From an uncultured Clostridia bacterium (GTDB lineage: Bacteria > Bacillota > Clostridia > TANB77 > CAG-508), in contig CAKPRQ010000001.1 in the NCBI GenBank assembly GCA_934182605.1, positions 157,045 to 221,044 of the forward strand: DNA of 64,000 bases, given 5' to 3'. Every line of letters starts with the position of its first letter. Position 1 is the first letter of the stretch. Position numbers and translations under genes: made by a program. This document shows positions 17,161 to 25,756 of this stretch, piece after piece. The notes below the pieces were generated by a model. It did no database searches, was not told where the DNA came from, and worked only from the letters and a program-made list of their open reading frames with translations.

Positions 17161-18672
17161 TTAAAGATTAAAAAATGCAAGATAATCTTCAATCGCAGCT
17201 TTTAATTTATCAGCCAATTCTGGTTTTAATTCTCTTTTTAATTTTATTTCTTGTAAAATTTCTGGACGTTTATCTTCCATAAATTGGATTAAAGCCTCAT
17301 TAAATTCTTTTACTTTTTTAGTTTCTATGTTTGCTAAATATCCATTTACTAAAGCGTATAAGATTACTACTTGTTTTTCCATAGATAGGGTGTTATATTG
17401 TGGTTGTTTTAAAGTTTCTAATGACCTTTCACCTTGTACTAATTTATCTAATGTTGCTTTATCAAGATCTGAACCGAATTGTGAGAATGCTGCTAATTCT
17501 CTATATTGTGCTAAGTCTAGTCTTAATGTTCCTGATAATTTTTTAATAGCTTTAGTTTGAGCTGCACCACCTACACGAGATACAGATAAACCTGCATTTA
17601 CAGCTGGTCTTTGTCCACCAAAGAACAATTCGCTCTCTAAATAAATTTGACCATCTGTTATAGATATAACGTTTGTTGGTATATATGCAGATACGTCTCC
17701 TGCTAATGTTTCTATTATTGGTAATGCTGTTATAGAACCGCCACCATGCTCTTTATTTAATTTTGCAGCACGTTCTAATAATCTTGAGTGTAAATAGAAT
17801 ACATCTCCTGGGTACGCTTCACGTCCTGGTGGACGTCTTAATAATAGAGACATTGCTCTATAACTTTGGGCATGTTTAGATAAATCATCGTAAACAATTA
17901 ATACATCTTTATGTTTTTCATACATAAAATATTCTGCAATAGCACAACCTGCATAAGGTGCTAAATATTGAACTGGAGCCATATCGCTTGCTGTAGATGA
18001 TACTACTACAGTATAATCTAACGCGCCATTTCTTTTTAATGTTTCTATAGTACCTGCAACAGAAGATGCCTTTTGTCCTATTGCTACATATATACAAATT
18101 ATATCTTCATTTTTTTGATTAATTATTGTATCTATTGCTATAGCAGTTTTTCCAGTTTGTCTATCACCAATTATTAATTCTCTTTGTCCTCTTCCAATTG
18201 GAACCATTGCATCTATTGCTAATATACCTGTTTGTAACGGTGTATTAACAGATTCCCTCATAATAACACCTGGTGCTGGATATTCAACGTCTCTATAGCT
18301 TTCTACTCTATATGGTTCTTTACCATCTAATGGTTGACCTAATGGATTTATAACTCTTCCTATTACTTCCTCACTTACACCAATACTTACAGATCTACCT
18401 GTTCTTTTAGCTACAGTTCCTTCTTTAATTTGAGTTTCACCACCGAGTAAAACACAACCTACAGATTCTTCTTCTAAGTTTAATGCCATTCCATAAATAT
18501 CATTTCCAAAATCTATAAGTTCACCTAACATACAATTTTCAAGTCCGTAAATTTTTGCAATTCCGTCACTTGCTTGTATAACATAACCAACTTCATCTAC
18601 TTTCATTTGGTTGTCATAATCATTAATTTTCTTTTTAATTATGTCACTAATTTCTTCTGGTTTAATTAACAC
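17161..18672 (-). CDS. atpA: ATP synthase alpha subunit (GTG start)
   Basis: The non-catalytic nucleotide-binding F1 subunit, 503 residues. GDRQTGKTAIAID is the Walker A loop, YDDLSKHAQSYRAMSLLLRR the following conserved segment, and PGREAYPGDVFYLHSRLLER the family signature; AAFSQFGSDLD marks the C-terminal domain. The initiation codon is GTG at 18672 with AGGAGGAGA upstream. About 25 bases separate it from atpH and 30 from atpG. Confidence 0.97.
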   Translation of the reverse strand: MLIKPEEISDIIKKKINDYDNQMKVDEVGYVIQASDGIAKIYGLENCMLGELIDFGNDIYGMALNLEEESVGCVLLGGETQIKEGTVAKRTGRSVSIGVSEEVIGRVINPLGQPLDGKEPYRVESYRDVEYPAPGVIMRESVNTPLQTGILAIDAMVPIGRGQRELIIGDRQTGKTAIAIDTIINQKNEDIICIYVAIGQKASSVAGTIETLKRNGALDYTVVVSSTASDMAPVQYLAPYAGCAIAEYFMYEKHKDVLIVYDDLSKHAQSYRAMSLLLRRPPGREAYPGDVFYLHSRLLERAAKLNKEHGGGSITALPIIETLAGDVSAYIPTNVISITDGQIYLESELFFGGQRPAVNAGLSVSRVGGAAQTKAIKKLSGTLRLDLAQYRELAAFSQFGSDLDKATLDKLVQGERSLETLKQPQYNTLSMEKQVVILYALVNGYLANIETKKVKEFNEALIQFMEDKRPEILQEIKLKRELKPELADKLKAAIEDYLAFFNL

Positions 18673-18696
18673 TAATTTCTCCTCCTTTATAGGATA

Positions 18697-19212
18697 TTAA
18701 AATATTTGGTCTAATTGTCTCTTAATACTAGCATCATATACTGTATTACCTACAACAACTTTTATGCCACCTAATATTTTCTCATTAATTTCAATACTAT
18801 ATTTTACTGTACTTACTTTATAAATATCTTTGAATTTTTGTATAATTTTATCAATTTGATTATCATCAATTTCACTTGATACTATTATTTTTATAAATAA
18901 TTCATTTTTTGAATTACGCATCATTTTTTCATATTCTAATAACATTCTTTCTATTAGATTCACTCTTTTTTCTTTAACAAGTAATTTTAAAAAATTTGAT
19001 AAAAGGTTATTTTCTTTACCTACTATTTCATCTATAACTTCAAATTTCACCCCTTCTTCTATACGAGGATCTTTTAAAATCTTTTTTAAATTACTATTGT
19101 CATTAGATATTTTTACAAATTTTTGTAAGTCTTTTTCTATTTGAGTTCTATCAAGAGAATTATTTGTTGAATAATATAATGCTTCAACATAATTATTTAC
19201 AACATTTGCCAT
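18697..19212 (-). CDS. atpH: ATP synthase delta subunit
   Basis: Delta caps the F1 head and joins it to the peripheral stalk. The 171-residue protein starts MANVVNNYVEALY, a typical OSCP/delta opening, and ends with the conserved beta element ILGGIKVVVGNTVYDASIKRQLDQI. ATG start with GGTGG nearby. The gene sits in the usual place between atpF and atpA. Confidence 0.93.
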   Translation of the reverse strand: MANVVNNYVEALYYSTNNSLDRTQIEKDLQKFVKISNDNSNLKKILKDPRIEEGVKFEVIDEIVGKENNLLSNFLKLLVKEKRVNLIERMLLEYEKMMRNSKNELFIKIIVSSEIDDNQIDKIIQKFKDIYKVSTVKYSIEINEKILGGIKVVVGNTVYDASIKRQLDQIF

Positions 19213-19234
19213 TATACCACCGACTTTCTTTATA

Positions 19235-19717
19235 TTACTTATTTTCTATAAAATTAGAAATAAGTTTTCTGTTAGTTTTATTATCTATATTTTGTTTTAA
19301 TACTTTTTCTGTTGCTGTTAAAACTAAATCAGACATTTCATCTTTTAATTTTGCAATAACTTGTTGTTTTTCAACTTCTAATTCATTTTTAGTATTTTGT
19401 ATAATCATATCAGCTTCTTTTTTGGCATTTGCTATAATAGTTTCATATGCTTTATCAGCCATTTTTTTATAATCATCAAGTATTACTTGACCTTCTTGTT
19501 TTGCCTCTCTTAATTTTTGGTCATACTCGACTTTCATTTCTTCCACTTTTTGTTTTGCTTCTTCAGCCATTTTTAAAGCATCTTCAATCTTTTTTGTACG
19601 ATTATCCATATGCTTAGTTATTGGCTTGAACAAAACTTTTTTTAATATCAAATATAGAACAATAATATTTATAAATGTAAATATTACAGTTGCAAAAAAC
19701 TCTTGATCAAATTCCAT
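19235..19717 (-). CDS. atpF: ATP synthase b subunit
   Basis: This is the peripheral-stalk subunit: one N-terminal membrane helix (residues ~8-28, TVIFTFINIIVLYLILKKVLF) followed by a long, highly charged coiled coil (MDNRTKKIEDALKMAEEAKQK onwards) reaching to F1. At 160 residues it is normal. The start ATG follows TTGGAG by eight bases. It is separated from atpE by an unusually long 120-base gap that contains a hairpin. Confidence 0.95.
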   Translation of the reverse strand: MEFDQEFFATVIFTFINIIVLYLILKKVLFKPITKHMDNRTKKIEDALKMAEEAKQKVEEMKVEYDQKLREAKQEGQVILDDYKKMADKAYETIIANAKKEADMIIQNTKNELEVEKQQVIAKLKDEMSDLVLTATEKVLKQNIDNKTNRKLISNFIENK

Positions 19718-19783
19718 TTTTTTACTCCAATCTATATCTTAAATTGTTCTTTTTTTACATTCATTCTAAATAATGTAAAAAAT

Positions 19784-19828
19784 GCGGACTATAAAAACAC
19801 TTTTATATGTTAATTTTTTATTGTCCGC
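19784..19828 (-). terminator. Attenuator-like hairpin between atpE and atpF
   Basis: On the minus strand GCGGAC pairs with GTCCGC (19823-19828 with 19784-19789), extended by an A/T inner stem (ATAAAAA with TTTTTAT), and is followed by ATTTTTT. The shape is that of an intrinsic terminator, placed inside the operon just after atpE; partial termination or mRNA processing would raise atpE (c-ring) transcripts. Function is inference. Confidence 0.65.
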
Positions 19829-19840
19829 TTTTGTTTAAAT

Positions 19841-20062
19841 TTATGCATTTCCTAATATCATTAAGGCAATAGCTAAACCATAAATTGCTGTTGCTTCTGC
19901 AAGAGCACAACCTAATAATAACATTGTTCTTATTTTTCCTGCTGCTTCTGGTTGTCTTGCAACTGATTCTGTTGCTTTTCCAGTTGCCATACCGATTGAA
20001 ATTCCAGCACCTAAACCTGTAAATACTGCTATAGCTGCTGCTAAAAATACCATTCCTTCCAT
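19841..20062 (-). CDS. atpE: ATP synthase c subunit
   Basis: The ring-forming proteolipid: 73 residues, two membrane helices joined by a polar loop with ARQPEAAGKIR. The ion-binding carboxylate is the Glu in LGCALAEATAIYGL in the second helix. The first helix carries AAAIAVFTGLGAGISIGMATGKA; the flanking residues do not let me decide by eye between H+ and Na+ coupling. It is followed by a hairpin, consistent with the extra expression the c-ring needs. Confidence 0.96.
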   Translation of the reverse strand: MEGMVFLAAAIAVFTGLGAGISIGMATGKATESVARQPEAAGKIRTMLLLGCALAEATAIYGLAIALMILGNA

Positions 20063-20085
20063 TGTTACACCACCTTTAAAATAAT

Positions 20086-20778
20086 TTATTCATCTTCTTT
20101 GTCTTCTACTTCTTCTGATATGTACAAGCAAGTTAGTAATACGAAAACAAATGCCTGTAACAAGCCATCAAATAAATCGAAGTATAAACAAGCTATACTT
20201 GGTAACACTACTGGAACTGCATGTATAATCATTTCCATTAAAACATATGCTCCTAATATGTTACCATAAAGTCTCATGCTTAAAGATAATGGTTTTATAA
20301 AAAACTCCAATACATTAAATGGAAATAAAAAGAATACTGGTTGAAATAAACTTTTTATAAATCCTATTACCCCTTTCTTTTGAATACCTGCGCCGATTAC
20401 AACAAGGATAGTCATAACTGCTAATGCTACTGGTATAGCTAATCCTCTTGTTGTTGGGGCTACTAATCCTCCAGTTAAGCCAGACATAAATAGAGCGCCT
20501 AATGTATTAGATATTGCTAAGAACAACGCTATTGTGCCTATATATGGTACAAACTTTTTAGCTGCATGTCCCATTATATCTTCTGCAAAATTTGTTAACG
20601 ACTCTACAACTATTTCTGCTGTATTTTGTAACCCTACTGGCACTAACTTTAATTTCCTAGTTGAAATTAAAGCCCAAGCAATTATTACTGCCATACCTAT
20701 CCAAGACATTACGACAACATTGGTAATTGGAATATCTAAAAACGGTATATTCCACATCACTCTAATTCCATCATCCAT
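20086..20778 (-). CDS. atpB: ATP synthase a subunit
   Basis: The membrane stator channel. The start is set at the ATG at 20778 (MDDGIRVMWNIPF), which has CGGAGAG eight bases upstream; the longer frame to 20853 has no ribosome site. Five to six membrane helices are visible; the essential Arg lies in SLSMRLYGNILGAYVLME, and a late helix carries FDGLLQAFVFVLLTCLYI. 230 residues. First gene of the operon; no atpI is seen upstream. Confidence 0.94.
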   Translation of the reverse strand: MDDGIRVMWNIPFLDIPITNVVVMSWIGMAVIIAWALISTRKLKLVPVGLQNTAEIVVESLTNFAEDIMGHAAKKFVPYIGTIALFLAISNTLGALFMSGLTGGLVAPTTRGLAIPVALAVMTILVVIGAGIQKKGVIGFIKSLFQPVFFLFPFNVLEFFIKPLSLSMRLYGNILGAYVLMEMIIHAVPVVLPSIACLYFDLFDGLLQAFVFVLLTCLYISEEVEDKEDE

Positions 20779-20965
20779 TGCCATCTCTCCGTTATACATT
20801 TTATTGGTTTGACCCAACACTATTATTATAAAGTAATTTCTAGATTTTGTCAATTATTTTTGGAAAATTTGTATTTTTTAAAAATATTTTTTATTTCATA
20901 TTTGTTTTATTTTAAATTCTATATATTGCACTTTTTCAATATAATTTGTATTAAAAAACATTATT

Positions 20966-21005
20966 CCCACCCTTGACTTATGAATTCTCATTTGTCAAGG
21001 GTGGG
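20966..21005. terminator. GC-rich hairpin at the end of island 3
   Basis: CCCACCCTTGAC (20966-20977) and GTCAAGGGTGGG (20994-21005) form a perfect 12-bp stem. On the minus strand it is followed after about eight bases by a T run. It ends island 3. Confidence 0.8.
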
Positions 21006-21024
21006 ATGGTAAAAACTCCCTAAC

Positions 21025-21402
21025 TCACTCTATAAGGGAAAATGCGAAACCTTCAATAAGGTCTTCACCTTCCGCAAAGATGACCATGTCCATCCGAAGC
21101 CCGTTTCGTACCTTGATTTGGGCTTCGAGTTCCAGCCAAAGTTCTTCCGGCAAAGCCTCAAAAGGAATCACTATAACAGGATAGCGACTCACTTCTGCCT
21201 TCTGCGTAAGCCGCTTCAATTCGGAAGCGACCTTTTCATAGACATCTTCACCAGTGAAGATGCCAGTGAACTTCACCTCTTCGCTTTCCTTGGCCTTTTC
21301 TATCCATGTTGGTGCCTCGCTATTATACGAAGCTTCAACAGGGTTGGCAAAAGTCAGCAGAAAAGCGAACAGACAAAACGAAAAAGTAAGAAGAGACTTC
21401 AT
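21025..21402 (-). CDS. Unknown exported small protein in a higher-GC island (island 3)
   Basis: A 125-residue protein with an N-terminal signal peptide (MKSLLTFSFCLFAFLLTFANPVEA, quoted in part: key features are K2, a 17-residue hydrophobic core, and VEA as a cleavage site), then a soluble acidic domain. I do not recognise the family. The start at 21402 is preferred because AGGAGGGAAAG directly precedes it. The codons CTT CGG ATG include the only in-frame CGG I found outside the three frameshift sites; together with GC-rich codon use this marks it as foreign to the surrounding genome. It has its own promoter and terminator. Confidence 0.65.
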   Translation of the reverse strand: MKSLLTFSFCLFAFLLTFANPVEASYNSEAPTWIEKAKESEEVKFTGIFTGEDVYEKVASELKRLTQKAEVSRYPVIVIPFEALPEELWLELEAQIKVRNGLRMDMVIFAEGEDLIEGFAFSLIE

Positions 21403-21444
21403 CTTTCCCTCCTGGGAAGTTAAAATGTTAAACAAACTATATTT

Positions 21445-21473
21445 ATTATATCATATTTTTTTCAATTTGTCTA
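21445..21473 (-). promoter_or_regulatory. Promoter of island gene 3
   Basis: On the minus strand TAGACA (21473-21468), a 17-base spacer and TATAAT (21450-21445). The ribosome site AGGAGGG lies about 30 bases downstream. Confidence 0.75.
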
Positions 21474-21492
21474 ATTTACTGTACGGTTAATA

Positions 21493-21669
21493 TTATTTTT
21501 CCTTATCATCTAAAATAAAACTGCCACACATTGATTGGTCTTCAAAACTTTTTACAAAATCTTTTGAACCCGGTTCTACCACTATAGCCTTTAACAAACA
21601 TTCTCTTGTTTCCATATTATTATATTTACAGTTTTCAACTGTACAATTTATTTTTTGTCCTTCTTTCAT
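21493..21669 (-). CDS. DUF1540-like small Cys protein (58 aa)
   Basis: Too short for routine ORF calling. It starts MKEGQKINCTVENCKYN and carries four to five cysteines (positions 9, 14, 24, 48) in the CxxxxCxYN..C..C arrangement of DUF1540 proteins, small presumably metal-binding proteins common in Clostridia and often linked to sporulation or vegetative storage proteins. GGAGGG lies upstream of the ATG at 21669. It sits between island 3 and trxB. Function unknown; the family call is by pattern only. Confidence 0.75.
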   Translation of the reverse strand: MKEGQKINCTVENCKYNNMETRECLLKAIVVEPGSKDFVKSFEDQSMCGSFILDDKEK

Positions 21670-21799
21670 ACTAATTAAAACCCTCCTTTTATAATTATTT
21701 TGTCACAAGTTATAAATAATATTCTTTATTATAAAAGAAATTTTAATATTTTGAAATTTGTCAATACTTTTTAAAGATTATGACCTTAGTAGTTACAAA

Positions 21800-22684
21800 T
21801 TACTTATTGTTTTTTATATATTTAACTATTCCAAGTCCAGCTTTCATTCCCTCATACACTGCTTTTGCTATTTGATAATTTTCTCCACCTGTACAATCAC
21901 CTGCTGCAAATAATCCTTTTACATTTGTTTCCATATTTTCTTTGTTTACAATAATAGTATTATTATTTATTTCTGCCCCTAATTTTCTTGCAAAATCTAC
22001 ACTTGATGCTGTCCCCTCTGCTATAAAAACTCCATTTACATTCATCTCTGTATTATCTTTAAAAATAATTTTTTCCACCTTTGTATCACCTACTACACTT
22101 GAAATTTCTTTTGAATTACATGCTATATCTTTATCCCTTAATAATACCTCACTTTTTCCATTTGTTAATACAGTTATTTTATTAGTAACTGACAATAAAG
22201 CCTCAACTTCAGATATCGCATAATTTCCATTTCCTATTACTGCTACTTCTTTATCTCTATAAAAGAAACCATCACATATAGCACAATAGCTTACACCTCT
22301 ACCCTCAAAATCCTTTATTCCTGGAATTGATGGTGTTTTTCTATTTACTCCTGTAGCAATCAAAACTGTTTTAGATATATATTCTGTTTTTAAGGTTTTT
22401 ATTTTAAACATCAACTTTTTTTCATTTTCAATATATTCTATTGCTACAACTTCATCAGTTAAAACCTCTACACCTAATTGTTCTATTTGTAATATTCCTT
22501 TCTCGACTAAATCTTTACCTGAAATTACATTTTCTTGCCCATAAAAATTTTCAATCTTATCAGTTTTTTCTAAAGAACCGCCATCTTTTCCAATTATTAG
22601 AATATTTAAATTTGCTCTTTTCATATACAATCCAGCTTGTATTCCGGCAGGACCTTTACCAATTATAATTGAATCATATATCAT
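21800..22684 (-). CDS. trxB: Thioredoxin-disulfide reductase-type flavoprotein
   Basis: A 294-residue FAD/NAD(P)H oxidoreductase. The FAD-binding GKGPAGIQAGLYMKRA is at the N-terminus, the redox pair is C134/C137 in YCAICDGFF, the NAD(P)H loop is GNGNYAISEVEALL, and the C-terminal FAD motif is GLFAAGDCTGGENYQI. It keeps thioredoxin-like proteins reduced. The NADPH-binding HRR-type motif is not obvious, so it may use another donor such as ferredoxin, as some clostridial enzymes do. It lies 11 bases after the dTMP kinase gene, likely co-transcribed. Confidence 0.9.
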   Translation of the reverse strand: MIYDSIIIGKGPAGIQAGLYMKRANLNILIIGKDGGSLEKTDKIENFYGQENVISGKDLVEKGILQIEQLGVEVLTDEVVAIEYIENEKKLMFKIKTLKTEYISKTVLIATGVNRKTPSIPGIKDFEGRGVSYCAICDGFFYRDKEVAVIGNGNYAISEVEALLSVTNKITVLTNGKSEVLLRDKDIACNSKEISSVVGDTKVEKIIFKDNTEMNVNGVFIAEGTASSVDFARKLGAEINNNTIIVNKENMETNVKGLFAAGDCTGGENYQIAKAVYEGMKAGLGIVKYIKNNK

Positions 22685-22695
22685 TTTTCTTCTCC

Positions 22696-23373
22696 TTAAT
22701 TTTTAATATTTTTTAAAACCTCTATATATATTTCTTCATGTATATCTTCTATACCTCTTATTTCTTCATCTTTAATGCAATTTATTTTAAACCAACCATA
22801 TCTATCTGCCAATTCACAAGCAGCATTATATGCATCTATAATATGATTAACATCTCTTTCGTGTATATCTTTTTGTTGTTCATGTGTTATTTTATTTTCC
22901 CTACCTTCCATAAGTTGTATTGCAAATTTAGGTGGCATATTTAAGAAAAATACTTCGTTAGGAACTGGTAATTTATATAAATTAAACTCGAAATCCCATA
23001 ACCAGTCTAAAAATCTTTTTCTCTCTATAGGATCAGAAATTTTACCAGATTGATGTACCATATTTGATGTTGTGTATCTATCTAATAAAATAATTCCTCC
23101 ATTATTATAATATTCTTCTATTTCTTTTTTATACGTTGCATATCTATCAGCAGCATAAAAAGTTGAAGCTATGTATGGACTTACATCCTTCGCATTTTGG
23201 CCAAATTCTCCTGCTAAATACATTTTTACTAATGATGATGATGGACTATCGTAATTAGGAAAAGCAAATGACTTATATTCTATTTTTTCCTTTTCCAAAT
23301 GTTCCTTTAAAGCTTCAAATTGTGTTTGTTTTCCACTTCCATCTGTTCCATCTATTACAAATATTTTTCCCAT
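22696..23373 (-). CDS. tmk: Thymidylate kinase family protein
   Basis: Phosphorylates dTMP to dTDP. The P-loop is IDGTDGSGKQTQ (residues 8-19), the DR-x-T segment is LLDRYTTSNMVHQ, and the lid region is GRENKITHEQQKDIHERD. The 225-residue form with a Gln after GSGK is the branch often annotated as dTMP kinase in Clostridia and archaea. An internal AADRYATYK supports substrate binding. It is followed directly by trxB; an intrinsic terminator and element E5 separate it from ytfJ upstream. Confidence 0.88.
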   Translation of the reverse strand: MGKIFVIDGTDGSGKQTQFEALKEHLEKEKIEYKSFAFPNYDSPSSSLVKMYLAGEFGQNAKDVSPYIASTFYAADRYATYKKEIEEYYNNGGIILLDRYTTSNMVHQSGKISDPIERKRFLDWLWDFEFNLYKLPVPNEVFFLNMPPKFAIQLMEGRENKITHEQQKDIHERDVNHIIDAYNAACELADRYGWFKINCIKDEEIRGIEDIHEEIYIEVLKNIKN

Positions 23374-23460
23374 TTTTAATACCTTTTACCTTTCCATTTT
23401 TTATTTTTTTACATCGTTTATTCTAATACATATTTAAAATTTTTTCAAGATATTAATAAG

Positions 23461-23483
23461 AAAAAAGTACCCAGTGAGGGTAC
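23461..23483 (-). terminator. Intrinsic terminator after the recA-ytfJ run
   Basis: GTACCC and GGGTAC (23467-23472 and 23478-23483) with a 5-base loop, followed on the minus strand by six T residues. Confidence 0.85.
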
Positions 23484-23486
23484 TAT

Positions 23487-23633
23487 GTTACAATTCAGTA
23501 GGGAACATATAACTTTTGCAAAATCGTGATATATAGCTATTTGCAAGTCAAGACCCGGATTGTGTCACCATAGCTATGTTTTGACTAAAATAGCTATATA
23601 TCACGATTTTATAAAGTACCATCTGAACTGTAC
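23487..23633 (+). repeat. MITE-like hairpin element, copy E5 (147 bp, full length)
   Basis: The ends are GTTACAATTCAG and CTGAACTGTAC. A 21-bp perfect stem begins AATCGTGATATATAGC on the left and ends with its complement on the right. The loop holds AAGTCAAGACCCGGATTGTG, CACCATAGCTATG and TTTTGACT; AGTCAA and TTGACT make an inner stem. A good reference copy. Confidence 0.93.
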
Positions 23634-23677
23634 AGCACTATAAAACAATAATTAATTTTAAACTAGTTTGTTATTTT

Positions 23678-24292
23678 TTATAAATCCGTTTCATCATATT
23701 CTACTTCATAATTTTTCTTTATTCTTTTTGGCATTTTTCCTTTTTCTTCTTTTATTTCTTTTTTAATATTTGTTTCTTCTATACTTTCACTTCCTTCTTT
23801 ATCAACATTTTCCGAGTCATCTGCTCTTTTCGTATTTTCAGGTTTGTTACTTTCATACATTCTTTTTAGTTCTTCTTGTTTATCATTCATTGTTCTATTT
23901 ATTATGCAATTTACTTTATCCATTAAGTCTGGTACGTAATCCAAAAGTTTATCTATTGCTGATGTATAGTTTATAGGTAATAACCTTATATTATTCTCCT
24001 GTATTACTAAAAAAGCAACTGGGCTAATGTTTACGCCGGCGCCACTTCCGCCTCCAAATGGTAATCTATATTGTATTGCTTCCTCCTTATCCTTTTTAGA
24101 ATATTCGTCTATTGTTTCCCCTTTAAATTCACTACCTCCTGCTGCAAATCCAAATGATACTTTGGATATTGGTATAATAACTACATTATTAGTTGTTTCT
24201 ATAGGCTCACCTATAATTGTATTTACATCTACCATTTCTTGTATACTATTCATAGCAGTTATCATTAAACCTTGTATTGGATGTTCTGACAT
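23678..24292 (-). CDS. ytfJ: Sporulation protein YtfJ (GerW family)
   Basis: A 204-residue protein of the GerW/YtfJ family, found in spore formers and implicated in spore formation or germination. The N-terminus HPIQGLMITAMNSIQEMVDVNTIIGEPI and the glycine-rich core GGGSGAGVNISPVAFLVI are characteristic (both trimmed where long). The C-terminal ~60 residues are a highly charged, low-complexity tail (Glu/Lys/Asp) that is longer than in most relatives. It overlaps the upstream DUF2953 gene by 47 bases, suggesting translational coupling. Confidence 0.9.
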   Translation of the reverse strand: MSEHPIQGLMITAMNSIQEMVDVNTIIGEPIETTNNVVIIPISKVSFGFAAGGSEFKGETIDEYSKKDKEEAIQYRLPFGGGSGAGVNISPVAFLVIQENNIRLLPINYTSAIDKLLDYVPDLMDKVNCIINRTMNDKQEELKRMYESNKPENTKRADDSENVDKEGSESIEETNIKKEIKEEKGKMPKRIKKNYEVEYDETDL

Positions 24293-24875
24293 TTTTAAAA
24301 ACTCCTTTCTTGAATATAATACTTATTATTACATTGATAATATGTACCATTTTTGTACTTATTATACAATCTAATTGTAAATTTATATCATTTTTATTAT
24401 ATATTGGAGTGAATTTATAATTATATTTTCTCTTTTCATATTTTCTTATAAATTTATTTGATATAATCGGAAAAATTGTTGATATTGTTACTATTATTAC
24501 TGAAGTTAAAAGAATAAATTCTGTTCCTATTCTTAAATCTAAGTCTAAATATTCTAAATCTATTTTTAATTTTTTTACTACGTTTTTTATTACTTTTCTA
24601 TCTTGATATATTTCTTTTTCTACTTTTTTATAATTAGCTTTTTCTATTTTATTTTTTACTTTTATAAAAATTTCTTTTAATTTATTTTTATCTAACTCAA
24701 GTTTTAAATATCGTATTTTATTTAATAAATATAGTTTTATTATTACTTTGTAATTTTTATTTATATATTTAATATTAATTTTTATTGTTGATAGTATTAT
24801 TACTGTTAATAAAAATACTAATATTAAAAATATTACTAATATTAAATTAGAGAAAAAAACTAACATAAACTTCAT
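24246..24875 (-). CDS. DUF2953 membrane protein
   Basis: A 209-residue protein with an N-terminal membrane helix (residues ~7-30), a basic cytosol-facing stretch and a second hydrophobic segment around residues 120-140 (ILLTSVIIVTISTIFPII). Placement directly before ytfJ is the conserved context of DUF2953 proteins in spore-forming Firmicutes, which supports the call; sequence conservation by eye is modest. It probably acts at the spore or cell membrane with YtfJ. Function unknown. Confidence 0.72.
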   Translation of the reverse strand: MKFMLVFFSNLILVIFLILVFLLTVIILSTIKINIKYINKNYKVIIKLYLLNKIRYLKLELDKNKLKEIFIKVKNKIEKANYKKVEKEIYQDRKVIKNVVKKLKIDLEYLDLDLRIGTEFILLTSVIIVTISTIFPIISNKFIRKYEKRKYNYKFTPIYNKNDINLQLDCIISTKMVHIINVIISIIFKKGVFKNVRTSNTRFNDNCYE

Positions 24876-24923
24876 CTCCTGAACTTTATATTAGTTTTTC
24901 CATTTTTTTACTTTTTATACTAA

Positions 24924-25688
24924 TTATACTTTGCTTTTCTTCTTTTTACTTACTATTATATCAGAAAAATTTTCTTCTTGTTCTACATTTACTTTATTTC
25001 TTCTTGTCATTTCTAATAATCCTAAAAATGCTGTTACTACGTCTATAGGTCTACTTTTATCTATTTCAAATAATTTGTTAAATACAAATTTAGGTTTTTT
25101 TAATAATTCTCTAAAAATTATTTTAACTTTGCTCCCTATAGTTACGCTTTCACTTATGGCTATCCTTTCCATATTTTCTTTGCTATTCAAATTAATTTTT
25201 GATTCATTGCGAAGTCTTAATTCTTTATAGGCGTTTATTATTTTTTCTTTATCATAAACTTTTTCAAGAGCTTGCTTTGGTAATTTTATATTATCTGGTA
25301 ATTTATAAAATCTTTTCGAGTATACATTATATTGTTCTTTTAATATTTTAGCTACTTCCTTATAACTTTTATATTCTACTAATCTTCTTAATAATTCTTC
25401 TTCCGTTAATTCGTTTTCATTTTCATCATCATTTTTAGGTAGTAAACCTCTTGATTTTATGTACAGTAATGTAGATGCCATTATTAAAAATTCACTTGTT
25501 ACTTCTAAATTTTGCTTTTCCATATTATTTATATAATCTATATATTGATCTGTTATATCACTTAAACTTATTTTATAAATATCTAATTTATTTTTATCAA
25601 TTAAGTGGCATAATAAATCTAATGGTCCTTCAAAATTCTCTACTTTTATTTCGTATTTTTTTGTTTCAAGTAATAGTACGTTTGGCAC
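24924..25688 (-). CDS. scpA: Segregation and condensation protein A
   Basis: ScpA is the kleisin that bridges SMC heads with ScpB. The N-terminal signature is EIKVENFEGPLDLLCHLIDK and the first domain continues LDIYKISLSDITDQYIDYI; a middle acidic linker (NENELTEEEL) leads to the C-terminal winged helix (VVTAFLGLLEMTRRNKV). The start is uncertain: I choose the GTG at 25688 because AAAGGA lies 12 bases upstream, giving about 254 residues; in-frame ATGs up to 25751 lack a ribosome site. It lies between recX and DUF2953 instead of next to scpB. Confidence 0.92.
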   Translation of the reverse strand: MPNVLLLETKKYEIKVENFEGPLDLLCHLIDKNKLDIYKISLSDITDQYIDYINNMEKQNLEVTSEFLIMASTLLYIKSRGLLPKNDDENENELTEEELLRRLVEYKSYKEVAKILKEQYNVYSKRFYKLPDNIKLPKQALEKVYDKEKIINAYKELRLRNESKINLNSKENMERIAISESVTIGSKVKIIFRELLKKPKFVFNKLFEIDKSRPIDVVTAFLGLLEMTRRNKVNVEQEENFSDIIVSKKKKSKV

Positions 25689-25756
25689 CTTTAATATCAT
25701 TCCTTTCATAAAGCATAAATTAAAGTTAAAAATGTTTATAATTATTTGCACATTTA

